A DNA stretch of 64,000 nt from Mesaphorura yosii (Eukaryota; Arthropoda; Collembola; Poduromorpha; Tullbergiidae): positions 62,001-126,000 of the forward strand of contig WIXG01000131.1 in NCBI GenBank assembly GCA_009869945.1, in the 5' to 3' direction. The notes below the pieces were generated by a model that searched no databases, was not told where the DNA came from, and saw only the letters and a list, made by a program, of their open reading frames with translations. The first letter of the stretch is position 1. Each line of letters starts with the position of its first letter. Positions 38,885 through 57,400 of the stretch are shown in pieces. The position numbers and the translations under genes were made by a program.

Positions 38885-40328
38885 ATTGCCGGCTACAAAA
38901 GGGTCCAGTCACTGAAGTATGAATTTAGTAACCGTGCGAATAAATTGAGTTCAGGAAGACAAGTGTAGACTTCACTCCAGTCAGAGAGAGATTTACTGTA
39001 CTAAAATTAAGATTACATTTTGAAAGATCTCATAACACAAGAAGTGGTTTCAAAAGTCACGCAAAAATGGTCTCACAATGTGATGGTCCACCCTTTTTTT
39101 TCAATATGTGCCTCCTGCTAGCAGTGCTAAACAGCGACACACGCAGTTTCACGAAGGCAGCCAATGCTCATCTTGGTTTTTATAATTTATAACCTAATTA
39201 TGTTGACCGCACTTTGTCCTGTGCACTCGTCGCTAATTTTCAAGTCAGTTAGTCCACTGATGCTGTCTCTAACTGTTCATGTAGTATGAAATCAAAGATC
39301 AATCAGCCTGATCTTAGTCGAGTTTTATTTTCAAAGTCTGGATCGAGCGAATTTCGCCACGAATGAGATTGCTGTGAGATCTTCGTGACTTACTGCTTCA
39401 CCCTAATTTGAAGGATGTCAATTTGCTTAAGAAACTAAGCTTGTCGTACAAGTGTGACAAGGAGATTGAATTTGCATAGAAATTGGTCTACTCTTATGCA
39501 TTTCACGTTTACATGCTGACCCGCTGCCTTCAGTCAATATTACGGCCGAAGTGCTACGACTCTTGAAAATGACCTAACTTTTAGTGCACAGTTTCTGTCT
39601 GGCCACGCTTAATTGGGACAATGGTCGGTCTTTGTATTGGGCCGTTAAACTCTGACGATTCCATATTTTGGTGGCACAGAGCGCATAATGCTCAATGAGA
39701 CGAACTTGCTATATATTTGACTCGTTGACTTATTATTGTCGGTACTTGAAACCGAATCAGGGACACCTGGCCTGCAAATTCTCCTGCAGCAGGTAACTGG
39801 GCAAGATTGTTATATCGGGACCCTTCATAGCCTACTTTTTCAAACAAAATACACTCGCTGGACTTATGGCCTAGGCATTGAGCATGACACTCAGCAACCT
39901 TTTTATACGGGCAGTGTATTATGCACTTTTCGAGAAATATGAACCGGTGTGAGTGAGCGTACAAGAGAATGATGTAATTTTTTTCTTGTATTCGCTAAGC
40001 GGTAATTTTTTTTGAAAGCATACCGAGTGCCGATTTATACATTTGAGTTTAAAAACAAATCTAAATGACAATTAGCCGAATATTTCTATTTCGAAGATTT
40101 TCGTGTTAATCCATTAAATTACTTGTGCTTTTGTGTCAAGCACTCCACCTATCTCGCTGCAGTTGAGTAATCACTAATCAGGTAAGTTTGGTCAGTAGCT
40201 CCAAAAAAGTCACTGCCGCGTGCTCAGTGTTCACGCCTCATGCGTACTTTTCCTTCATATCGTATCCAATACAACGAACTTTGAGGTATGCTAAATAAAA
40301 ATCCAATTTGTGTAGATAAGCGGACAAG
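38885..40328. other. Intergenic region TMEM120 / C1QBP
   Basis: About 1.4 kb between two head-to-head genes, so it should hold both promoters. A TATA-like GTATAAAAAGG lies on the minus strand near 39900, but no gene model follows it. Nothing else recognised. Confidence 0.4.
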
Positions 40329-41341
40329 ATGTTCAGAACAACCTTTGGAAGACTTAGTGTTCGCAATTTGTATCGAGCAAGTTGGGCCAAACCAATTATG
40401 CAACGCCTACCAGCTACACCGGTCATGAAATTGCATGATCTTCATACAAAAGGTAGTCCACCCTGTTTTTGCTGCAAATTCCTTCGGAAATAACCAATCT
40501 GCTGTTCCATATCTAGGCGACCAGGAATTAGTCACTTTTCTCAAGGACGAAATTGTTGCGGAAAGCAAAAACATAAAAGCCACCCCTTCGAAAACCGTTG
40601 GCGATTTTCAGGTTACACTCAATCAAGCTGAAGTCAAGCTTGAGCGAAAATTTAATGATGAGACGTAAGTGAAGCGATTTTTTAAGCAAAAATTTTAAAA
40701 ACAGTTAATCACAACTGTACGAGCTACATTTCAGGGTAAGCATCCGCTTCAATGTCAATCATACTGTCGATTCTGAAGTCGCCGATGAAGTTCCGCAAAG
40801 AGGAGACAAACAAGAGCCGGAAGGAGAAATGAGATCCAAACCGAACTTTGACGTTGAGATAAAGAAGGACAAACAGACACTCTATTTCAGTTGCTCTTTC
40901 ATTTCTGAGCAACCTGCGGAAACTGAAGAGGATTACAGTATGTCATTTCCTTGCCGTATCTGGAACTTAAATTTAATACGTCAGGAATATAATACAAGTG
41001 ACATCTGTGTTTTTCAGGCGACCTCTTTCTCATTGAGGAAATCGCTTTATATGAGGGAGAATTCCAGGAGCAATCCTATGCTGTGGCCGGTGACATTCTT
41101 GACGGGGTAAGGCGATAGATACTGGACGTTGACTTAGGCAAATTAGATCGTGTTAAACTAATGCTAACTGAAATTGTTTCGTCCCTCGCAGTACTTATAT
41201 GACCTTTTCATAAACATGCTGGAGGATCGCGGCATCACCAATGAGTTTGCCGAAAAGCTGTCTGATTTTGCAACTGACTATGAGCATCAACTTTACGTCA
41301 ATTTACTGAAGAAACTTCAGGGCTTCGTCGAACAGAAATGA
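40329..41341 (+). CDS. C1QBP: C1QBP/p32 (MAM33 family), mitochondrial matrix protein
   Basis: Acidic trimeric protein of the mitochondrial matrix, needed for mitochondrial translation and respiration. Exons: 40329-40452, 40517-40664, 40735-40937, 41018-41106, 41192-41341; phases fit, 237 residues. The first ~35 residues are basic and hydroxylated without acids (MFRTTFGRLSVRNLYRASW), as expected for a mitochondrial presequence. The core shows ELVTFLKDEIVAE at its start, an acidic middle (VADEVPQRGDKQEPEGE), and the C-terminal part LYDLFINMLEDRGI and YEHQLYVNLLKKLQ, typical of the family. Convergent with the clathrin gene. Confidence 0.93.
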
Positions 41342-41415
41342 AATGGTCGTCATTGAATTTTCACCTTTTTGGAAGTTTTGTTTTGCTAGCCAAACTAGAA
41401 TAGCAGTTTACAAGA

Positions 41416-41421
41416 AATAAA
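41416..41421 (+). terminator. Poly(A) signal of C1QBP
   Basis: AATAAA 75 nt after the C1QBP stop codon, within an AT-rich run that offers overlapping copies. Confidence 0.6.
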
Positions 41422-41606
41422 TAATAAATGCAGTTTGCTTTTCCCTATATTGTACTAGTATTTATTGTGCAGCATTTTATTTTGCATCAAATAGGCGAAC
41501 CACACCCATGACCTCCAAACTCGCGCCGCGGGACAAATCAGGCAGGCTGATTGAATGATGCAGAACAAAATGTTACACAGGATGGTACATCCTTATTTAG
41601 CACATT

Positions 41607-41612
41607 TTTATT
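41607..41612 (-). terminator. Probable poly(A) signal of clathrin heavy chain
   Basis: AATAAA on the minus strand about 125 nt after the clathrin stop codon. The C1QBP and clathrin 3' ends converge within about 400 bp. Confidence 0.45.
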
Positions 41613-41737
41613 AATTTTAAATGAATTATTAAGAACACTTACACTGAAATTTAGGGATGATTTTAATTAATCGTACGTTGCAAGTAGAAAGTTACTGTTA
41701 CAAATTAAATATGCTGAAATACCTAGTTGGAATATTT

Positions 41738-49387
<7,650 letters not shown>

Positions 49388-50151
49388 TGTTGGAAGATGT
49401 AGTTCACTGCGACGACGTTATGAATCAGCGGTTTGCAATTCCAATCCGGTAATGGGGAATTAAATTAGTTGACTCGAGAATAAATTGATCACTACTCCCT
49501 GCACTTTTACAGTACACTGACTCTTGCGTTGGCTATGTTGATGTTATCCGTGCTTCTGTCATCTCATTCAGTTCAACGTTGTATGCAATGTCAGACTCAA
49601 CCACTCAGCTTCCAACACACCCATTCAATTCCAACCATAAGGACTGCGGCGACTGCACTCACAAGACTCGACTCATAGCATAGCACGAGCGGAAAGGCTG
49701 ACGTCAAACGCCCGAGAGCAGAACGAGTCAGCAACAGCGTATGACTTTGACTCGTAAATCCACTGCATGCAACTTGCCTCCGCCCGCACGACACGCCGAT
49801 CGAAGCGACTGTTGTATACAGTTGCCGGCCCGGCACCTTGCCCTGTGATTCACTACATTCAACCAAAATGGAAACTTGAGTCAAGTCAATCTCGCCGTAT
49901 GCCACACCAAGTAACCGGCCGGCATATTAAGGATTAAGCATAAATGTCAACGTTCCGCCACCATCAATTTTTCGAAGATGGAAAATGCAGAATTTCGCAA
50001 AATTTCTGGATGCTATCAGCCGAACTAGCAAGTGACTAATGGGAATGAGAATTTGATTGAATGATTGGCAACAAAACTTGGAGTCCGATTCAGCACTCCA
50101 AAATGGACAAATAACTTCACAAAGACTCAACTAACAATCGTAAACTTTTAG
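49388..50151. other. Clathrin upstream region
   Basis: About 0.8 kb upstream of the clathrin start codon and downstream of RPLP2 (same strand). It should carry the clathrin promoter and 5' untranslated sequence. The minus ORF 49597-49905 has no features of a real protein. Confidence 0.45.
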
Positions 50152-50157
50152 TTTATT
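50152..50157 (-). terminator. Poly(A) signal of RPLP2
   Basis: AATAAA on the minus strand about 65 nt after the RPLP2 stop codon. Confidence 0.65.
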
Positions 50158-50221
50158 TCTTGCATGTTTAACAAAATGTTCTTACATAAAGAGTCGAAGG
50201 TACGAACCACAACATAAGCTT

Positions 50222-50840
50222 TTAATCAAATAATCCAAAACCCATGTCGTCATCTTCGGACTCGGACTCCTTCTTTTCCTCCTTCTTCTTCTCTTCTGTA
50301 AAAAAAGTACACAAAATTTCCAATTTATTTTCCAGCCCTTAAGAAGGCACGTTGATGTTAGTCATTATGGATTTGTGACTCAGGTTTAAGGTTGTCAGCA
50401 ACAAACTTTACAGTCGAAAGATGGTGTTAGAGTTAGTCATCATCGGGCACCATAGAAATAAAACTATTGCTTATTTGGTGTAAAAATTGTACCTTTCTTA
50501 GCTTCTGCGGCTGGGGCACCTGCTGCGGCGGGAGCAGCAGCGGCACCACCTCCTCCGGCGGGCATTGACGCAAGCTTAGATTGACCTTTACGCAAAAAAT
50601 TCAGCAGTTAGACAAGTTCAAGATAGACATCAGCCATCAAAGTTTTGTAGTTAACAATTCACCCATACCTGCTTTAATTACTTCCTCGACGCTTTTCCCA
50701 GACAGTTCTGAGATTACTTTCTTAACCCTCTCAGCGTCTGATTCAATGCCAACAGAACTCAGAATCTTGTCGATGTCACCAGCTGAAGGGTTTGCGTTGG
50801 AGCCCATTACGGCCAGAAGATAGGCTGCTACGTACCTCAT
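50222..50840 (-). CDS. RpLP2: 60S acidic ribosomal protein P2
   Basis: Component of the ribosomal stalk that recruits elongation factors. Exons 50669-50840, 50493-50585, 50222-50295; phases fit, 112 residues, the standard size. N-terminal dimerisation helix region MRYVAAYLLAVMG and GDIDKILSSVGIE, an Ala/Gly/Pro-rich hinge, and the charged tail ending SEDDDMGFGLFD, the family's universal C terminus. A splice acceptor (TTGCAG) directly precedes the start ATG. A matching donor near 51213 (CAAG|GTAAGC) suggests a 5' untranslated first exon, usual for ribosomal protein genes. Confidence 0.97.
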
Positions 50841-51702
50841 CTGCAAAATTTAACAAGCCATTTCCCATTAATTCATCTAATAGCAATTAGCAGTCAACTC
50901 TCACATGCTACAAAAAAATGGCGAGCAGAAAGTTAAGAATTCATGAACGGTCACAAGTTGGTGAAGTTGGAAACGACAGCTGGCGAACTTTCATCGCCTT
51001 TGAATGCAAAAGTTGAAGCCTAATTCTAAATATTAATTTTTGGAGAAGTACATAATGATGCAGAGCAAAAGAATTAATCGAAATGTTTAAAATTTTTTAG
51101 TGAAACGTGCATGAACGTCATGCCTTACAGGCCTCAATGTCTGGTTTCTTCTCCAATTGTAAAGTACCACACAAGAACCAACTAATTAACCGATTAACTT
51201 GACAGTGCTTACCTTGATTGGTAGATTTGCTTACGAAGATAATTATTAAACAATAATTAATGGCCAACTGACGAGCACACCTCAAGCGAAGGACTTCACC
51301 AAGGACCGGACCAGTTCAACTGCACAGACAGAATATTGTGGAATGCGAAATGCTATCTTTCAGCAGGAGCATGCCATGCCGTCCGTATTGCCTCGTTCCG
51401 CATTGCACTGTAATCGATTCAGGCCAATTTCTCAGAGATGTCTCTTATGCCGCATGTCTTTGCTGTGAATCTGTACTGACTACAGTACCACCGCGGTAAA
51501 AGAATTGTCTCAAAGACATAGTGAAAAAATTTGTCTATATCGTCTGATCGAATCAGAAACTGTCTTCAATTAATTAAACGACTTTGGCGTCGTCATTGCC
51601 GGTTCAAGAACTTTGCTTCGACCCTCAACAGTGAAATTTGTGTCTACTCTTCCCGGCATCAAGACGAATACGAGTACAAATAATCAGGAGAAGTCTGCAG
51701 AA
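50841..51702. other. Divergent promoter region RPLP2 / MED21
   Basis: Head-to-head genes less than 0.9 kb apart. The RPLP2 5' untranslated exon probably ends at about 51214 on the minus strand, leaving under 0.5 kb for both promoters. No individual site was identified with confidence. Confidence 0.5.
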
Positions 51703-52689
51703 ATGGCAGACAGACTGACTCAGCTTCAAGATGCCGTTAACTGCGTAAGTTAGAAATCGTAGCAGTTTCAGCATCAGCCAATTTTGTTGAATACAAGAAT
51801 AAAGTATCTGACTGGCTGAGGTTCTAAGTTTCAACTGATTGTTGCATGCACTCCGGGCATTCGCTAGTATTGACTAATTTTTGACTTCAGCAAGCTGAAA
51901 ATTTCTGCAACGGGATTGGGGTTCTGCAGCAATCGCCCGCGCCAAGCAAAATAACAACTGATAAGACCGCAACTCCAGCAGCCGTTCCTGCCAGAAATGC
52001 CGAAGGTAAAATTGAGTTATATGCAATAGTCAATTTCTGCTGGTCTCATGGCGGACATGATTTTCAATTCCAGATCACACGTTATTATTCGCAACACTGA
52101 TTGCCAGAACCGCGAAAGACATTGATCACCTGATAGATTCGTTACCTAGCGAAGACTCCTCCACAGAACTTCAGGTATTCCCCTCGGCTTTAGAATTACT
52201 GGAATATATTTTACGGCAAGTCAAGTGATTATAATGATCCCAGTCTTCAAGCGATTGTAAAACATTTGGAAAAATATTTTGGGGGATTTCACATCAACCA
52301 ATTTATTAGCATTAGCAAAAGTCTCATTTTCGTAGATCTTAGTTAACTAGGCAGGCAACAGGCAAGACAATTGACAAATACTATGATAATTTGACCCAAG
52401 CATTACAAGATCCCACAAGAATGATGAGAATAATTTGTTATAGAAGTTAGGAGATTCAACATAATCCATTCTCTAACACCTTTGTTTTCTTGTACAGCTG
52501 GCAAGTTTGAGGAGGATTGAGTTGGAAAACACAGACTCTGTGGTCAAATTGAAGGAGGTTGTCGAGAGAGGAGAGAAATTGCTGGAACGTGTGCAAGGTG
52601 CTTTGGCTGATCTTTCTCAAACACACATGGAGATTAGAAAACTTCAAAATTTTCGAATTCACTCAAGATATCGACCTCGACCTTATTGA
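51703..52689 (+). CDS. MED21: Mediator complex subunit 21
   Basis: Middle-module subunit of Mediator, pairing with MED7 to bridge regulators and RNA polymerase II in the nucleus. Exons: 51703-51744, 51891-52005, 52074-52174, 52498-52689; phases agree, 149 residues, as in other animals (about 144). Family blocks: [13 protein letters not shown] at the start, [30 protein letters not shown], and the C-terminal coiled coil ([21 protein letters not shown]). The linker between first and second block is Ala/Pro/Thr-rich and variable. A 323-bp last intron holds nothing recognised. AATAAA follows at 52705-52710. Confidence 0.95.
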
Positions 52690-53341
52690 AAGAGGAAGGA
52701 ACAGAATAAATTATGGTGTTTGTAATATGCATTAATTTAATTGTAGCTACACCCATTACTCTTGTAAAATTTTGATAATACTCAGGCGAATGTAATTAAT
52801 TACGCTTGTATGACTTAAGTTAATATTTTCTAAACTCGAATGGGCCTAGAATGTCACGAATAAAATTTTTACATGTAGCAAAATTGGCCTTACCAAAGTG
52901 ATGCTTCAATTCTGATCCGATTTATTGCCATCAGTGATCTTTGTTGTTCGAGGAACCCGATATTTTATACACAACGCTGATGAACCGAATCGAACTAAAA
53001 ATCAACAAAGTCTCAGGCTATGGTTTTCAACTTCCAGTCCCGCGCGTCTTTGAACATGCTCTTTTGCTCTCCCTTTTCGAGAGATTTGCAGACATTTAAA
53101 TTAATTGACGAAACATCGTCTCCGTTAACTGGTAATTGGCCAAGGATGTTAGCAAGAAAGTAGATATGTTTAAGTAAATTAGCATTGAAGAATTAGTTAA
53201 TTAGAATTAATTAGAAGAACCCAGTAATTACTTGTCTGTGAACTTGATTTATTTCAGAAGAGTCAACTTACCTCAACGCTTCAACGAATCTTTCTCAGGG
53301 TTGCAGCTAGTCAGTGAAGGTACCTTCCGTCCCCTTTCAAC
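52690..53341. other. Spacer MED21 / TMX2
   Basis: About 0.65 kb between two genes on the same strand; the MED21 poly(A) signal lies at 52705-52710 and the TMX2 promoter and 5' untranslated sequence should occupy the right part. Nothing else seen. Confidence 0.45.
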
Positions 53342-54286
53342 ATGGATGTCAAGAGAGAACTGAAGGGTCTTCTTCACCCCTACTACCTCGTCAACATCTT
53401 CCTCTGCTCATCGTATTTGCTGGCGAAATTTGTACCTGTCTTGTGCAATCTTTTCTTCGCCGGCGATTGTGAACTCGAAATGCGTCAGACAGAGATTGTG
53501 TTCTTTCTACTGGTTATCATTATGATAAGAGCACGAAAAACCGGATCAATGGGCTTGTTGGCTTATCTATCGAACGCATTCATGTACTGCAAGGCCGCCA
53601 ACACTGTTCTCTGGTTTATTTCTTACAAACCCTACGGTATCGCATTTGTTGTGCTCCTACTGCGTAAGTAATTCTCCGTTGAAACTAATTCTGACTCGGG
53701 AGTTCCAACTCTCAAGCTTGTTTTCTTCTGTTGCAGTTCAAGTCATGATCCTACCACAACCGTACTACAAAGGGCCTCAAAACATCGTTTACTTCTCAGA
53801 TGCCAAGTACTTCAAGGAACAAATTTCAGCTAAATCAATCGTTTGGGTCATTGAATTCTACACTGTTTGGAATCCAGCTTGCGTCAACTTTGCACCAATA
53901 TTTGCCGAACTTTCTTCTGAGTATGTTTCATATTTGTATTCGTGAGCAGAGTTTAAAGCAAATCCAGTTTAACCCAACTACACAATGTTAGGTATTCGCT
54001 GGAGAATTTTAAATTTGGCAAGATGGATCTTGGTCGGTTCCCTGAAATTGGAGCGGAGTACGGAATTTCAGACTCGGCTTTCTCGAAGCAACTTCCAACG
54101 ATCATTCTATTTGATTCTGGAACTGAAGTCCTCCGACGCCCAACTGTCGATTCTTCCAATAAATTGATCAAATTCCATTTGAACATGCTAAACATTGTTG
54201 AAGCCTTCGACTTAAGAAACATTTACAAGAAATGCAAGGAAAATCCACCAAAGAAGACTACCTCACCTCGCCTCAAGTCGGAGTAG
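53342..54286 (+). CDS. TMX2: TMX2, thioredoxin-related transmembrane protein
   Basis: ER or ER-mitochondria contact membrane protein with a cytosol- or lumen-facing thioredoxin fold; implicated in redox regulation. Exons: 53342-53663, 53737-53920, 53992-54286; phases fit, 266 residues. The N-terminal part has several hydrophobic segments (YYLVNIFLCSSYLLAKFVPV, EIVFFLLVIIMI). The thioredoxin-like domain follows: IVWVIEFYTVWNPACVNFAP, then FGKMDLGRFPEIGAEYGIS and KQLPTIILFDSGTEVLRRP. The active-site position reads WNPAC, with only one of the two cysteines of a CxxC; vertebrate TMX2 is also non-canonical there. The Lys-rich tail (KKTTSPRLKSE) could act as an ER retention signal. AATAAA at 54407-54412. 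Confidence 0.92.
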
Positions 54287-54406
54287 CAATTCGCAACTCG
54301 CTTCCCAGAACAACAAATAATCTCAAATAGTATCAGTAGCCTTCCTGTTATTTCTCCTATTATCACTGTAATTTCACATGTACTGCACAGTACATGTTGT
54401 TGATCT

Positions 54407-54412
54407 AATAAA
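54407..54412 (+). terminator. Poly(A) signal of TMX2
   Basis: AATAAA about 120 nt after the TMX2 stop codon. Confidence 0.6.
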
Positions 54413-57400
54413 AGCAACAAAGTAAGTGAAATTGTCACCTCAGTTAGTGCCTTCATTTTCATTTCCCAAAGGACAGAAGCAGTTGATACCTATTTATTCA
54501 TTAATTTGAATATCAAGAAGTGAAAGGAAACATCGGGGCGAATGAGGCTCCACTATTATATCTCTAGGTCTTTCGGCCGCTAGTGAAAGTATAACCTATA
54601 AGCTGCAAGAAGAGAATTCAATACCCAATTACAGAACACTCTCTGTGTGACATAATGTGAATTTAAATATCCTCGTGCCGAATACGATATCTCAACTCGA
54701 TGAAATTAAACAAAGCTTGAAGTGGAAGTTCATGGCAATTGATGTCGAATCAGTTTCAGCAAATATTTAATAGTCTTGTAAATACATTTGTATGAACAAA
54801 GACAAGAATTCGTATTAATTACCTTTCTGCAACACTTTCTACCTTGATGTGGTTTGACTGGGCATTGAGCTTGAGATCGTTTGGGTTTGCCAAAAGTCAT
54901 ATGGTACGAATCTTCATCGTCAGTCTTTTAATAGCCGTCAACGTTTGTCGGAGATTTGTCCTGCAAATATCTTGGCAATTTGTAAACTCACCTTAATCAG
55001 TTTTTATGTCTGTGCTCTCAGTTTATATGCATTAGATTGGAGTAGTTCGTGTATGACGTTTATACATTCCATTCTGATTATGCCATCAACCGATGAGAAA
55101 ATTGTAAATGCGACTCGACGTACAAACAACTCATTTGCCTTCCCAAGAACACAAGTTTCGAGCACGAATGCATCATAATCATTTTCTGTTCCAAGCAACA
55201 ATCAAGAACCAGGACTACTGTGCAGCTATGCACGTTAACTGGCAAGTAGTCGCAAGATGCAAAAATTTGGGCATGAGATAACGCGGCATGAAAATGACGG
55301 ATTTTGATGATCATTTCTGCAGTACATTGCAGAGGCAGGGCGCTTGTCTCTCACCATGTACGCGGACAAGGTCTCTTTAATCACGAAGAAGATGAGTTTA
55401 CTCTCGCAAAGTTTGTACCGTCGATCCGTCCGTCGTCCAAGTGTTTATTATAATGAAGCCTCATGGTCATCTGCAAAGCAGAGCTGCGAAATACTTGGAC
55501 CACATCAAATTCCGTCTTGTTTAATTGATACTATACATTAGTCCGCGACAGACGCTCAACACGACGCTGCATTCGACGATCAATTACAATGGTATGCCTG
55601 CTACCTGTAAAACAGCAAACAAATCAGCAGCAGTCTTGCGTGCGGACAGAGAAACATGATTCGGCCATTACAACAAATTGCATTTTGTGTATTGGAATCT
55701 CGACACTTCCTTACTCCTGCTGATCGTGGATTAACTTGATAAAGATGATTCTTTAAAATTATGGCATGTATGACTCATTTCAGCAGGACAAGAAAAACCG
55801 AGTATTTGCAGCCGACTGATCGACTGGGAAATATGGATATATCATCGAGATAACGTCACTCCTACCGCAAAACAATTTAATTACAATAGTGGAATTATCC
55901 TTTGTCGATTCACCATGCGTTCCGACAGACAGATAATGAAAGGTCAGCAAATGCGACAGGGTCGGGATCTGACTCATCCCTCACGGAACTGGACAAAAAA
56001 CATGAACAGTGAAGAAGGTGATTGTCGGTTAAGCTCTCTGATGGATTGGACAAATTTAAATTATGTAATAAATATTAGATCAATAGTTTGTCAGTGCACG
56101 CGTAACTATTGCGTATTGTTGGCTCATCCTCAGGGCCGATCTGGCATTCATTTGGTTCGAGCCTGTGTCACGAAGCAGGATGACGGCTTATCAATCCCTG
56201 TGAGATCAAGAACGGAGACCAATTTCTCATAAAAGCTTCGGAATGTTGAAAATGTTTATGAGTGTTTTTCCTAATGAGGCGCAGTGGCCGTAAAACGAGA
56301 TGATTTATAGAAACTAATAAACTGAAAATATGCTCATGCAATGGAAGCAATGAGGATGAGCCATGTCAAGAATAAATCTGATGTAATTGCAATGTTTTAT
56401 CATCTCACGTTCATCTTCACGTTCAGCTTGAGATCAGTGAAGCCAGACGCTACGCTGCGCAAAGCTCAAACACATAAACCTCGAGAACTCCGCACGAACT
56501 GTACATATTTTCATCCTCAACCTTCGGATCTCATAATAAATGTGAATTTTAGTCTCGACTTTTAATTGAATTTACGTCTTGAGAACTATTATTCGATTAA
56601 TGTGATGATGTGTTGATTCATTCTGCGCAACTCGGGCTATTAAATATTACGTATGCGGTGCAAACAAGGCTCGAGTGGTATTTTGCGACCAACCTCAAGG
56701 GCGGCGGATCATTTCATTTTCCGAATTTGCAAGAAATGGCCAGCTCTACCGAAAGCTAATCGGATTCGAAGAATCAATACTCAGCAATACGCAAGAACAG
56801 ACAACCTGGAGTGCAATTTATTGCTGTCTAATGTTATGAAACAATACGAGAGATTGATTTGTGTTATATTTGGAAAGTATTTGCAGAATAATTGGCCAGT
56901 GTTTGCATGAACTCGATGTTGTCCTGGGCCGCCGCCGCCAGCTAGTCATGGACAGGCAAGCCTGTGAGTTTACTATTGCGTTACAGCGAAACTGTGACTG
57001 TGAAGGTTATCAGTCCAAGGCTGTTGTGATTTTAGGAATTCGTATTAGCAGGTTAATTTGCACAAATTACATGCATCATTACGTTTAGTGCTGACTCTTT
57101 CGTTACCGAGGAGCCACGGCGATCCAAATTAAGTCGATTACTTTGCTGTCGTCACAGCATCCACCATTTGAGCTGACATCAAGCTGGGAGGAGGCCAACA
57201 CAAGATTTAATTATGTCATTTCTAGTTCACACCTCGCGCACGCGAGAATTGGTCTCTTGGTCCAGCTTATTCTTGAATGCTGTAGAATGCAACTTGTCCT
57301 CTGTGTGTATTACAAAATGTCCATGATGGCTGTGCCGCGCTAAAGCATCACTTCCAAAGAGAGCAAACATACTCGAGAGTTCATTCTTAAAACAATAATA

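Noticed and set aside
39692..39964. 90-codon minus-strand ORF with cysteines and a TATA-like box inside it
   Set aside because: The TATA-like sequence lies within the ORF itself, there is no signal peptide and no matching family.
56090..56180. GGTTCGAGCC, tRNA B-box-like
   Set aside because: No convincing A box, anticodon arm or acceptor stem around it.
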